The notes under the pieces were generated by a model. That model was not told the origin of the DNA and did not search any database. It was given only the letters and a program-made list of their open reading frames with translations. A program made the position numbers and the translations under genes. Below, piece by piece: positions 23,734 through 34,052 of a DNA stretch of 64,000 nt. Source of the stretch: Gibbula magus (taxonomy: Eukaryota; Mollusca; Gastropoda; Trochida; Trochidae); contig OW388293.1 in assembly GCA_936450465.1 (NCBI GenBank), positions 81,180,134-81,244,133 of the forward strand, given 5' to 3'. Each line of letters starts with the position of its first letter. The first letter of the stretch is position 1.

Positions 23734-24600
23734 ACAAGTGTTTGCCACTAACATGGCAATGTCCCCCGCCGTTAACATTGAGTTTAGCAAGACACATCAT
23801 TTGGTCGTGTCTTAGTCACCTTGAAAAACATTGAGTTTAGCAAGACACATCATTTGGTCAAGTGTCTTAGTCACCTTGAAAATAAGGTCACCAAAATCAA
23901 CTGGTGTCTGCGTCATCCCCCAATGTAGACTGACACCAACTTTGACAACTTTGGGTGCTTGGGTTCATGAGATATTGCGTTAACAAGAGTTTGAAAAGTG
24001 AACGAAGCATTGTGGTGACCTTGAAAATAAGGTAAAGGTCATCAAAATCGACTGGTGTCTGCGTAAACCGCCAATATAGGCTGTCAGAAAATATTATGAC
24101 ATTATATCTAACCGGTCATGAGATATCACGTTAACAAGAGACAATAAAGTGGTCAAAGTGTTGTGGTGACCTTGAAAATATGGTCATGGTCACCAAAATC
24201 GACTGGTGTCTGCGTCATCCCCCAATGTAGCCTTGCAACACATTTGAAGACTTTGGGTCCATCCAGTCATGATATATCGCGTTAAAAAGAGTTCGAAAAG
24301 TAGTCAAAGTGTCGCGGTCAAGGTCACCAACATCGACTGGTGTCTGAGTCTTCCCACAATGTAGGCAGACACTAAATTTTAAACCTCTTGATGCAACGCT
24401 TCATGAGATATCGCGTTAATAAGAGTTTGAAAAGTGGTCAAAGTGTTGTGGTGACCTTGAAAATAATGTAGGCTTTCACAATGTAGGCTGACACCAAATT
24501 TGAAGACTTTGGACAAAATGCTACATGAGATATCGCGTTAACAAGAAATGTGACGTACTTACGGACGCCGCTGAATACATAGTTCCGCGTTGCGGCATAA
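23734..24600 (-). mobile_element. tandem-repeat element, ~151-bp monomers (copy 2, inverted)
   Basis: Reverse-complement sister of 11048-12475: the first 38 bp (ACAAGTGTTTGCCACTAACA onward to CCCCGCCG) match its 3' end, and the last 60 bp (TGTGACGTACTTACGGACGC, then GCTGAATACATAGTTCCGCG) match its 5' leader. A GGGGGAC block of the terminal hairpin is deleted. Five or so monomers, no SINE inside. A near-duplicate GAGTTTAGCAAGACACATCA phrase (23779, 23829) shows internal duplication. Confidence 0.82.
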
Positions 24601-25163
24601 CAAGCATACTGAGGCAATGTCTGTAAAGATGTTCAAATTCGGTCCTTATGAAGTCAAGGGTTGTGTTTACCGTGGCAGCATCGGTTATTATTATAAAATT
24701 TAACTACTGTAACCCTTTGAGAAGAAATCAATTCTGATGAGATGAGTTATTTTCAATCTATTTCAATGAACAAGTGTTCCATAGAAAACAAAACACATAA
24801 GTGAGATCAAATATTTATAAAAGGAATAAAATTTAATGCAATAATTGCATTTCACTGAATATTAATAAATATATTAAATAAATATTTTCTTTTTTTTTAT
24901 GTTAAACTGAACTGACTACAGTGGTTAACTTATGATGGCAAGCTTCCACCATGACGTCATTTTATTGTCCAACTGTAGAGCCAGAGGGTTTATTTCACTG
25001 ATAAAACAGGGCATCTCATAATGCAGATTTATACCAACAATCAATGAATAATGATAACTTTGTATATTTAACATATTTATATACACAACAAACTTTAAAC
25101 CGTTTCTAATAAATCAAAAATAATATTTGTTTAGATACACATGTCAATGATACAATGTATTAT
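24601..25163. other. AT-rich spacer
   Basis: No gene or repeat supported. Confidence 0.5.
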
Positions 25164-25191
25164 AAAAATAGAGCCATGGGCTCTGTAGCTC
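25164..25191 (+). repeat. orphan head of the 145-bp-family element
   Basis: AAAATAGAGCCATGGGCTCT then GTAGCT, the same 5' head as the array element at 25414, without the array. GAGCCATGGGCTC forms a hairpin. Confidence 0.75.
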
Positions 25192-25354
25192 TTTAGAAAT
25201 TAGATGATTTAATATCTCAGGTTGACAACTTAATGAGTGAAGCATTTAACAACTGTTTACATTAGAATAAGAGATTTATATTATGTAATTATAACTGCTT
25301 CAAAAGATATTTCAGTATTCTAGTGTTTTTGTTCACTCAAAGTTACTTAGTAGT

Positions 25355-25381
25355 AAAAATAAAACCATGGGCTCTGTAGCT
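25355..25381 (+). repeat. second orphan head of the 145-bp-family element
   Basis: AAAAATAAAACCATGGGCTC then TGTAGCT, a slightly changed head 190 bp after the first and 60 bp before the full element. Confidence 0.7.
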
Positions 25382-25413
25382 ATCCTGCTTGATCGTGATT
25401 TATGTAGTAGACT

Positions 25414-28212
25414 AAAAAAATAGAGCCATGGGCTCTGTAGCTCATCAGGGTTTCATTGATTTACTATCTAAAGTTGAATATTTAAGTTATTTAAGTTATT
25501 GTTTACAAGTAAAAGATAGGTTCTTAGATCATGACCACTGTGACCCCATTTGGGGTCACAGGGTCACATAATCTACAATTTAGAATCCCCATTGGCCAAG
25601 GAGTCTGCACACAACTTTTCAGCTCTCTAGACCTTTTGGAACTGGAGAAGAAGATAAAAATAGGTTTTTAAGGATGTGACCCCTGTGACCCCATTTGGGG
25701 TCACAGGGTCACGAAATCTTCAATTTAGAATCCCCATTGGCCAAGGGGTCTGCACACAACTTTTCAGCTGTCTAGACCTTTTGGAACTGGAGAAGAAGAT
25801 GAAAATAGGTTTTTAAGGATGTGACCCCAGTGACCCCATTTGGGGTCACGGGGTCACATAATCTACAATTTAGAATCCTCATTGGCCAAGGAGTCTGCAC
25901 ACAACTTTTCAGCTCTCTAGACCTTTTGGAACTGGAGAAGAAGATGAAAATAGGTTTTTAAGGATGTGACCCCAGTGACCCCATTTGGGGTCACGGGGTA
26001 ACATAATCTACAATTTAGAATCCTCATTGGCCAAGGAGTCTGCACACAACTTTTCAGCTCTCTAGACCTTTTGGAACTGGAGAAGAAGATAAAAATAGGT
26101 TTTTAAGGATGTGACCCCTGTGACCCCATTTGGGGTCACAGGGTCACGAAATCTACAATTTAGAATCCCCATTGGCCAAGAAGTCTGCAAACAACTTTTC
26201 AGCTCTCTAGACCTTTTGGAACTGGAGAAGAAGATAAAAATAGGTTTTTAAGGATGTGACCCCGGTGACCCCATTTGGGGTCACGGGGTAACATAATCTA
26301 CAATTTAGAATCCTCATTGGCCAAGGAGTTTGCACACAACTTTTCAGCTCTCTAGACCTTTTGGAACTGGAGAAGAAGATGAAAATAGGTTTTTAAGGAT
26401 GTGACCCCGGTGACCTCATTTGGGAACACGGGGTCACGAAATCTTTATTTTAGAATCCCCATTGGCCAAGGAGTTTGCACACAACTTTTCAGCTCTGTAG
26501 ACCTTTTGGAACTGGAGAAGAAGATGAAAATAGGTTTTTAAGGAAGTGACCCCTGTGACCCCATTTGGGGTCACGGGGTCACATAATCTACAATTTAGAA
26601 TCCTCATTGGCCAAGGAGTCTGCACACAACTTTTCAGCTCTCTAGACCTTTTGGAACTGGAGAAGAAGATGAAAATAGGTTTTTAAGGATGTGACCCCAG
26701 TGACCCCATTTGGGGTCACGGGGTAACATAATCTACAATTTAGAATCCCCATTGGCCAAGAAGTCTGCAAACAACTTTTCAGCTCTCTAGACCTTTTGGA
26801 ACTGGAGAAGAAGATAAAAATAGGTTTTTAAGGATGTGACCCCGGTGACCCCATTTGGGGTCACGGGGTAACATCATCTACAATTTAGAATCCTCATTGG
26901 CCAAGGAGTTTGCACACAACTTTTCAGCTCTCTAGACCTTTTGGAACTGGAGAAGAAGATGAAAATAGGTTTTTAAGGATGTGACCCCGGTGACCTCATT
27001 TGGGAACACGGGGTCACGAAATCTTTATTTTAGAATCCCCATTGGCCAAGGAGTCTGCACACAACTTTTCAGCTCTCTAGACCTTTTGGAACTGGAGAAG
27101 AAGATGAAAATAGGTTTTTAAGGAAGTGAACCCCGTGACCCCAAATGGGGTCACGGGGTCACGAAATCTACAATTTAGAATCCCCATTGGCTAAGGAGTC
27201 TGCACACAACTTTTCAGCTCTCTAGACCTTTTGGAACTGGAGAAGAAGATGAAAATAGGTTTTTAAGTATGTGACCCCTGTGACCCCATTTGGGGTCATG
27301 GGGTCACGAAATCTACAATTTAGAATCCCCATTGGCCAAGGAGTCTGCACAAAACTTTTCAGCTCTCTAGACCTTTTGGAACTGAAGAAGAAGATGAAAA
27401 TAGGTTTTTAAGGATGTGACCCCTGTGACCATTTGGGGTCATGGGGTCACGAAATCTACAATTTAGAATCCCCATTGGCCAAGGAGTCTGCACAAAACTT
27501 TTCAGCTCTCTAGACCTTTTGGAACTGAAGAAGAAGATGAAAATAGGTTTTTAAGGATGTGACCCCTTTGACCCCATTTGGGGTCATGGGGTCACGAAAT
27601 CTACAATTTAGAATCCCCATTGGCCAAGGAGTCTGCACACAACTTTTCAGCTCTCTAGACCTTTTGGAACTTGAGAAGAAGATGAAAATAGGTTTTTAAG
27701 GATGTGACCCCTGTGACCCCATTTGGGGTCATGGGGTCACGAAATCTACAATTTAGAATCCCCATTGGCCAAGGAGTCTGCACACAACTTTTCAGCTCTC
27801 TAGACCTTTTGGAACTGAAGAAGAAGATGAAAATAGGTTTTTAAGGATGTGACCCCTGTGACCCCATTTGGGGTCATGGGGTCACGAAATCTACAATTTA
27901 GAATCCCCATTGGCCAAGGAGTCTGCACACAACTTTTCAGCTCTCTAGACCTTTTGGAACTGAAGAAGAAGATGAAAATAGGTTTTTAAGGATGTGACCC
28001 CTGTGACCCCATTTGGGGTCATGGGGTCACGAAATCTACAATTTAGAATCCCCATTGGCCAAGGAGTCTGCACATAAAATTTCGGCTCTGTGGAATCATT
28101 GGTTCTGGAGAAGAAGTCGAAAAAGTGAAAAGTTTACGGATGGACGGATGGACGGATGGACGGACACCATGCCATGCCATAAGCCCATCGGGCCTTTCAG
28201 GCCTGATGAGCT
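25414..28212 (+). mobile_element. non-autonomous element with 145-bp satellite array and 11-bp TIR
   Basis: Head with the GAGCCATGGGCTC hairpin, then AGCTCATCAGG (25439-25449). The inverse, CCTGATGAGCT, ends the element at 28202-28212. Between them are 18 monomers with unit starts at 25527, 25672, 25817, 25962, 26107, 26252, 26397, 26542, 26687, 26832, 26977, 27122, 27267, 27412, 27555, 27700, 27845 and 27990: a 145-bp period broken once by a small deletion. Each monomer has GTGACCCCATTTGGGGTCAC (an 8-bp-arm hairpin) and AGACCTTTTGGAACTGGAGA. The tail has a GGAC/GGAT run (28140-28172) and GCCATAAGCCCATCGGGCC. Units 5-8 and 9-12 are a 580-bp duplicated block. No coding capacity. Confidence 0.9.
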
Positions 28213-28373
28213 AATAAAAAGTACAAATAAAGCACAATTCATAGCCATAACTTCCTGCAATTAATTAGAGCAAATTCTCAAAGTAATCTATACAATTCAA
28301 TTATATTTCCCAAATCACGATACATATCATATGATACAAAACAGTCCAATCTTTGAATAAATTTATTACAAAC

Positions 28374-29374
28374 TAGAAATATGTGCATGTGATGCACTGT
28401 GATGTCCCCCGCTCCAACTTTCAATCCAACCTAGTCATATTGCCCTTATTTTTCACTTATGCTAAGAACTAAGTTCAATACTGCATTAATAACGAGAAAA
28501 TAAAAAAATTCAGAATAGCCAAAGTAGCAAAAGGCACCACTCTATCACTAGGTCTAAGCAAATACAAAGTTTGCTGAAAAAATATTGAACGGTTTTGGAG
28601 ATAGAGGCCGGAAAAGGTCCCTACCCCCAATATGCACTAAGTTGAAATTGTTGCCATGGAAACCAGTAAAAATAAAAACATTCAGAATAGCCAAAGTAGC
28701 AAAAGGCACCACTCTATCACTAGGTCTAAGCAAATACCAAGTTTGGTGAAAAATATTGAATGGTTTTGGAGATAGAGGCCGGAAAAGGTCCCTACCCCCA
28801 ATATGCACTAAGTTCAAATTGTTTCCATGGAAACCAGAAACAATAAAAAATTCAGAATAACCAAAATAGCAAAAGGCACCACTCCACAACTAGGTCTAAC
28901 CACTTACCAAGTTTCGTAAAGAAATACTAAATAGATTTTGAAATAGTGGCCGGAAAAGGTCCCTACCCCCAATTTGCACTAAGTTCAAATTGTTTCCATG
29001 GAAACCAGAAAAAAAAATCAGAATAACCAAAATAGCAAAAGGCACCACTCCACCACTAGGTCTAACCACATACCAAGTTTCGTAAAGAAATACTAAATAG
29101 ATTTTGAAATAGAGGCCGGAAAAGGTCCCTACCCCCAATTTGCACTAAGTTCAAATTGTTTCCATGGAAACCAGAAAAAAAAATCAGAATAACCAAAATA
29201 ACCAAAATAGCAAAAGTCACCACTCCACCACTAGGTCTAACCACATACCAAGTTTCGTGAAAAAATATTAAACGGTTTTTTAGATATGGCCCGGAAAAGA
29301 AAGCATTTCGGAATAACGGAATGACGGACGGAGGCGAAAACATTATGTCTCCCGAAAATATTTTGGGGGGACAT
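28374..29374 (+). mobile_element. non-autonomous element with ~166-172-bp monomers
   Basis: Begins ACTAGAAATATGTGCATGTG, then GATGTCCCCCGCTCCAACTT. Five monomers follow, each with TCAGAATA.CC, GGCACCACTC, CTAGGTCTAA, GGCCGGAAAAGGTCCCTACC and TTTCCATGGAAACCAG (step 166-172 bp by CAGAAT at 28511, 28683, 28853, 29019 and 29185). It ends GGACGGAGGCGAAAAC and TCTCCCGAAAATATTTTGGG with GGACATAAT. Other copies: 23220-23600 (inverted), 62290-62350 and 63499 onward. The minus-strand frames of 80-117 codons at 28.5-29.4 kb are products of the repeat. Confidence 0.85.
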
Positions 29375-30427
29375 AATAATTGTGTCCTCGGTTCTATGAT
29401 ACCATGACATCCCATCCCTCCTTTCGGAGTCTTTCTATCCTAACCCCCTCACAAAAATACAAACACCAGTCCAATGCCTACTCCTCCTCCTTAACACTTG
29501 CGGAAGGACTGTCGCTCTCTGTTACACAAAGGGATAGAGAAACACCTTTAATCAAAATATAAACATTAGCGGTAATTTAGAAAAATGGTACACCAATAAA
29601 ATGTTTTCACTTATAACTTTCTTACTTTTCATAAAAAAAAACCTTGCAATTTGGAACTCATGATATTCACTAAACACAGATGATATCCTCAAAAGAAACG
29701 TTTTTTGGGGTCATTGGTTTCTGAGATGAAAAATGTACATTTAAAGGAACCCCTGTCACAATCAAAGTATTAAAGTTTCAGTAATGAAAAAAGCAGTTAC
29801 TGAATTATTGCCTCACTATTTTAGGTAGTATCCTTTTTGCCTGTGAAATTCCACTTATAGCTTTTGGCAGTAGTGTCACTGCCTGAAAGTTTGTTAATTC
29901 ACTGAACAAACCTAATTAACATTTCATAAAATGTATCGTATAAACATTAGTTATTATCCTTTATTACAACCTGAACAAAATCTGAAGTGTGTGAGAGACA
30001 ATGAAAGAGACCGTAGTAAGCTTGATTGTTTCTTACTTCATTACTTAAGAATTGCCATATTTATGTCTGTTGATTAAGAGTATAGTCAGTTCAAACCAGA
30101 ATTGTGCCTTCATATCACATATATGTTTTACACATAGACAGCAGAGAGATTTTAATATTAACAAGCAGCTGACATGGTCGAGCTATAATCAATGCAACAG
30201 ATCCAAAATATGTTATCAATTTATCCAAAGTTATCAATATTCATAAATAACAAAGATTGTTATTTTTGTCAGGGACTAAAATCACTTCATAATTACAAGT
30301 GAACATACAAACAGTAACATCTATCAAGATTATGAAACCATCTTTATGAACATGATGTAAACAAGAACAATGGTGTGATAATGGAAGCCATCACTCTGAA
30401 GTTACAAAGTACATGTATGTGAACATT
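29375..30427. other. spacer downstream of the recombinase-like locus
   Basis: No supported gene. If the locus at 30428-35611 is transcribed on the minus strand, its 3' UTR should lie here. AATAAA-like words on the minus strand are too frequent in this AT-rich sequence to choose one. Confidence 0.4.
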
Positions 30428-30552
30428 CTATTTCTTGGTTTTTCGTCGAAGTATCTCATTATATACTTTGTACTTGATGCGACGCCAATTCCCAGTGCAG
30501 GCTTTTTCAATTTCACTGTGAAGTTTAAAAAAAACATTCACCTGTTGTTTGC
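30428..30552 (-). pseudogene. recombinase-like gene, last exon
   Basis: The minus strand shows a strong acceptor, CTGTTAATATTTTCAG, then GCAAACAACAGG. The exon ends in KLHSEIEKACTGNWRRIK and YKVYNEILRRKTKK, then a TAG at 30428-30430. Entering from the previous exon's phase (AG+G) gives RQTTGECFF, then a stop caused by a run of eight T. With seven T the frame would run straight to the natural C-terminus. So either a 1-nt slip disabled the gene or the homopolymer is miscounted. A W..IK..V.N-type helix is recalled from C-termini of this family. Confidence 0.5.
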
Positions 30553-31156
30553 CTGAAAATATTAACAGAAAATTAAAAGATTAGAAGATGAATCTGATAA
30601 ACACAATTTACTCAGATTAATCTTTGGCACATATTGGCATAACAGTGAAACATGTGAGAATTTGCTGATACCAGCAAACCATGAAACTCAGTGCAACATT
30701 GTACCCTCAGCTAACTGCAGGTAGAATCATTCTCTACCACTGACAAAGTTACCGAGGCCCTGGCGGGATTAGGACCCCACTATTCCGGCCCAAATAAACC
30801 AATGAAAGTTCATAGATACATTTGGATTTCCTGCAGTTACATTTCATTACACATCTTGCTTTTATCTAGTATTAACTTTCTATTATTATCAGTAAGACAA
30901 CTTTATATTGAAATGGTGAACATACTTGGGACAGTTTATGAAATTAGATTCTTGTGGAAAAAGTCGAGGACAACAACAACTTCGGTCGGCTTCCACATGA
31001 CTTTTGCAACTGCAAAGGCAAATCAGAGGGGAGTGAAAGTCATTGACAAGAAATTATGACTCATTTTTGTTAATGTTTAAGTTTAAGTTTCTGTTCAGCA
31101 GAAATCAATTCATCTATAAACTTATAACAATTGTTACGTCATCAAAAAAACTATAC

Positions 31157-31250
31157 CTTAATTGTCTGATTTTAGTATTTGATGTTTCTGCCGACGCTGT
31201 ATTCGATGTGGTTGTGGTCGCTGTTGTGGCGGGAGGACAACGTGTCACAT
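31157..31250 (-). pseudogene. recombinase-like gene, Ser/Thr-rich linker exon
   Basis: Minus strand: acceptor TATATTCTAG, then 94 bp, then donor AAG|GTATAG. Joined to the preceding exon's single leftover G it reads DVTRCPPATTATTTTSNT and ASAETSNTKIRQL with no stop, leaving two nucleotides for the next exon. Thr/Ser/Ala-rich and probably an unstructured linker. Alone it would be unconvincing; the matching phases on both sides are the evidence. Confidence 0.5.
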
Positions 31251-31260
31251 CTAGAATATA

Positions 31261-31297
31261 CAAAAAAATAGCCATGTGCTCTGCAGCGCATCAGAAT
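31261..31297 (+). repeat. orphan head of the 145-bp-family element
   Basis: AAAAAATAGCCATGTGCTCT then GCAGCGCATCAG, a mutated head lying in the presumed intron just beyond the linker exon. Confidence 0.55.
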
Positions 31298-31759
31298 TTA
31301 TATTGTTATATAGTCGTGAACATTTACATGTGCTGTAAAAATAAATAAAATCCTTATCCTACATATAAAAGTATCAAATAGCACAATAGCACTTTTGAGA
31401 CAAGACTTCAGTAGGTTTCAACATGACCTTGGAAACTGTAGAAAAATGGCATGTTTCATCAATAAGATAATGATAACAAAGGGACCTCATATGCTGTTAA
31501 ATGTATGTAATTTTCTCTTTAGCACCTAGGAGGTCACTTGTTTCAGGTTTGACATAATTCATATAATGCACAAAATATATGATTTCTTTAATTAGCTGAG
31601 AATCATTCACACTACTGGCATGTGAACATATTTATGAGTTATATTGTCAATGATTCTGAGCTTCAAATACAGGTTATTACTGTGACATATCCCAATGCTT
31701 ATTATACAATAAAAAATATCCTCTGCATATCATTAACATGAAACAATTGTTTGCCATAC

Positions 31760-31825
31760 CAGTCTTTCGAAGATTGCTCTGTTTTGTTTCCAGATCCTGT
31801 CTTGGGCAAGAAGGCATTTCTTCAA
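31760..31825 (-). pseudogene. recombinase-like gene, 66-bp exon
   Basis: Minus strand: acceptor TTTTTCATGTTTCAG, 66 bp, donor ACTG|GTATGG. It enters and leaves in phase 1 and reads (V)EEMPSCPRQDLETKQSNL then RKT with no stop. A phase-symmetric exon, so it could be skipped without loss of frame. No domain recognised. Confidence 0.5.
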
Positions 31826-32090
31826 CTGAAACATGAAAAACCTGAACATGAAATCAATCTTTCATTTTCATGTAACAAACTGTCAAAGCAGTCTGTTCTA
31901 ACTTCATTGAATGTAATGTCAGCGAATTCTTATATACTTTGAAATATTATACTGTCAAGAAAACAAGATAGATACACACGCAAAAAAAGAAAGATGAAAT
32001 AAATTTGTGAAATCAAATTAATGTTGGTTGTTACAATGATTACTAAAGTCAAAACTGCATTCTGACTGCCTATTTCTATGGTACATTTTT

Positions 32091-32625
32091 ATCCCCCGCC
32101 AACATAATTCGGGGGCTATTGAAATGGGCTCCGTCCGTCCGTCCCGATTTTGTTTCCGGAGCAGAACTCGAAAACTATAAGACATATCTCAACAAAACTT
32201 GGTGTGTGGAACAATCATCATGTGTAGATGTGCCTTTTGGGGTTTTCAGCTTCTTCGAGTTATTTTTTTACCGTTTCCGGAACAGAACTCGAAAACTATA
32301 AGACATATCTCAACGAAACTTGGTGTGTGGAACAATCATCATGTGTAGATGAGCCTTTTTGGGTTTTCGACTTATTTTTTTTTACCGTTTCCATTGAAAT
32401 GTAACTTTGAATTTCGTTTCCGGAACAGAACTCGAAAACTATAAGACATATCTCAACGAAACTTGGTGTGTGGAACAATCATCATGTGTAGATGTGCCTT
32501 TTGGGGTTTTCAACTTCTTCGAGTTATTTTTTTACCGTTTCCATAGAAATGTAACTTAGAATTTCGTTTCCGATCTCAACGAAACTTGGTGTGTGGAACA
32601 ATCATCATGTGTACATGTGCCTGAA
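32091..32625 (+). mobile_element. fourth tandem-repeat element (CTCGAAAACTATAAG monomers)
   Basis: Starts with hairpin ATCCCCCGCC...TTCGGGGGC, then GGGCTCCGTCCGTCCGTCCC, followed by three to four monomers with CTCGAAAACTATAAGACATA, TGGTGTGTGGAACAATCATC and ATGTGTAGATGTGCC (starts at 32167, 32288 and 32431, steps 121 and 143 bp). The last monomer is internally deleted. The start is built like those of the 11-kb element (CCCCCG hairpin plus CCGTCCGTCC), but the monomer is unrelated. Confidence 0.8.
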
Positions 32626-32627
32626 AG

Positions 32628-32745
32628 GCCCGATGGGCTTATGGCATTGCACGGTGTCTAGCCATCTGTAAACTTTTCGCATTCTGTCTTCTTCTCCAGA
32701 ACCACTTTGTCTAAGGAGCTGAAATTTTGTGTGTTGCGTTTAGTT
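32628..32745 (-). repeat. tail fragment of the 145-bp-family element
   Basis: Reverse complement of the tail at 28070-28200: GCCTGAAAGGCCCGATGGGC, TTATGGCAT, then AACTTTTCGCATTC and TCTTCTTCTCCAGAAC. It abuts the preceding element without a gap. Confidence 0.8.
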
Positions 32746-32906
32746 GAAAAAAGGTTCATAGTCACTGTTATTCAACAACTATTCTTCTATAAAATTTTCC
32801 CAAAGGCGGGGAGTATGGCCGACTCTGTCTGCTTGTTTTTTTGTATTGTTATGTAATAGGAAATGAAGCATTCAATAGCATACGGTTTTAAGCCTCTGTT
32901 TATTAC

Positions 32907-33102
32907 CTGCTGGTGAGGAAGGTACAGTTGATTTCATTACTTCTCCCTTGTCGAGAGCATACAAAAACTTGTAGATGTTTGAAGACACTTCTTCTGTGTG
33001 GCCCATGTGATTCAAAAACCACTTCCTCTCAGTAGGATTAACATCTAACGGATCGCGGAGCGTAGTAAGTAGATGCTCGGTGGCGCACAGTGGTTGCTGT
33101 TA
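32907..33102 (-). pseudogene. tyrosine-recombinase C-terminal catalytic exon
   Basis: Minus strand: acceptor CTGCTAATAACAG, then ATTVRHRASTYYA in one frame. After a 1-nt shift comes LRDPLDVNPTERKWFLNHMG and HTEEVSSNIYKFLYALDKGE, with donor CAGCAG|GTAATA at 32907. RHR, HMGH and the Tyr nine residues later match box II of tyrosine recombinases (R-H...LGH...Y), giving three of the catalytic positions. The family of metazoan transposon-type recombinases recalled here is Crypton-like. The frameshift lies between RASTYYA and LDVNP. Leftover phase 1 fits the 66-bp exon. Confidence 0.6.
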
Positions 33103-33119
33103 TTAGCAGCTTTATCAGT

Positions 33120-34030
33120 TTTTGTGCAGTTTCCGTCGTCGCCGCCGCCTGCGCGTTTTGTATACGCTATAACTTTTTTCCTAGAAGGTTTTGAGAACTC
33201 CTATACATAACTTCTTACTTATACCCCTTGGGAATTTTTTTGACATGTTCATATTCACAAGGTCAAGGTCACGAGTTCTGAAATCGTTTAAAAATCCTTG
33301 TAAACACGATAACTTGACAAATATTTGTGCTATCAGGTTCTTATTTGGTGTATATCAACTATGGAGAAAGGCCAATATTTGAAAAGGTTTTCGCTAACAT
33401 CCGTCAAAGGTCAAGGTCACAGTGAGGGCACGACTTAAGCATGCTTAATTTTTATTTCAACTATTAACACTTTGAATCATTAGATGATTGTTATACACAA
33501 TGAAAAGTGATCACTGATTGTGTGACCTTGAATTTAAAAGGTCAAGGTCACGAAATATGTTCAAGGTCACCAGTTCTGAAATCACTAAATAACTTTTTTT
33601 CATACATAGCTACTTTCTTATAAACCTGGTGGATGATTTTGAACGTTCACATTCAAGGTCAAAGGTCAAGGTCATGAGTTCTTAAATCACTACAATAATC
33701 CTTGTAAACACGATAACTTCAAACATTTTTGTGCTGTCAGGCTCTTATTTGGTATATATCAACTATGGAGAAAGACCAAGATTTGAAAACGTTTTTGCTA
33801 AAATCTGTCAAAGGTCAAGGTCACAAGCGTGCTACTGTGAATATGCCTTGTGTTAACAATGAACACTTTGAGTCATTGCATCATTGTTATACACAATGAA
33901 AAGTAATCATTAATGGTGTGACCTTGAAAGTCAAAGTTCAAGGTCATGAGATATTGGTTAAGGCCATGTTAATCTTTTGATCCAATTTTGAAATCAGAAA
34001 TAGGTTTTAAGAACAAAGTTGTGAAAAGTG
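33120..34030. repeat. ~404-bp direct repeat pair rich in AAGGTCA, within a presumed intron
   Basis: TCCTTGTAAACACGATAACT at 33295 and 33699, followed in both by TCAACTATGGAGAAAG, TCAAAGGTCAAGGTCAC and TTATACACAATGAAAAGT. GTCAAGGTCACGAG-type words occur at least eight times. It separates the recombinase box-II exon from the upstream exon, so it lies in an intron or was inserted there. Confidence 0.75.
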
Positions 34031-34052
34031 ACGCGAGTGATGATTCACCTTG

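Noticed and set aside
25500..28070. CRISPR-like regular repeat pattern
   Set aside because: The 145-bp monomers abut with no unique spacers and the context is eukaryotic.
28554..29415. Three minus-strand frames of 80-117 codons with similar peptides
   Set aside because: They follow the ~170-bp monomers of a non-coding tandem element; the similarity is that of the repeats, and no domain is present.
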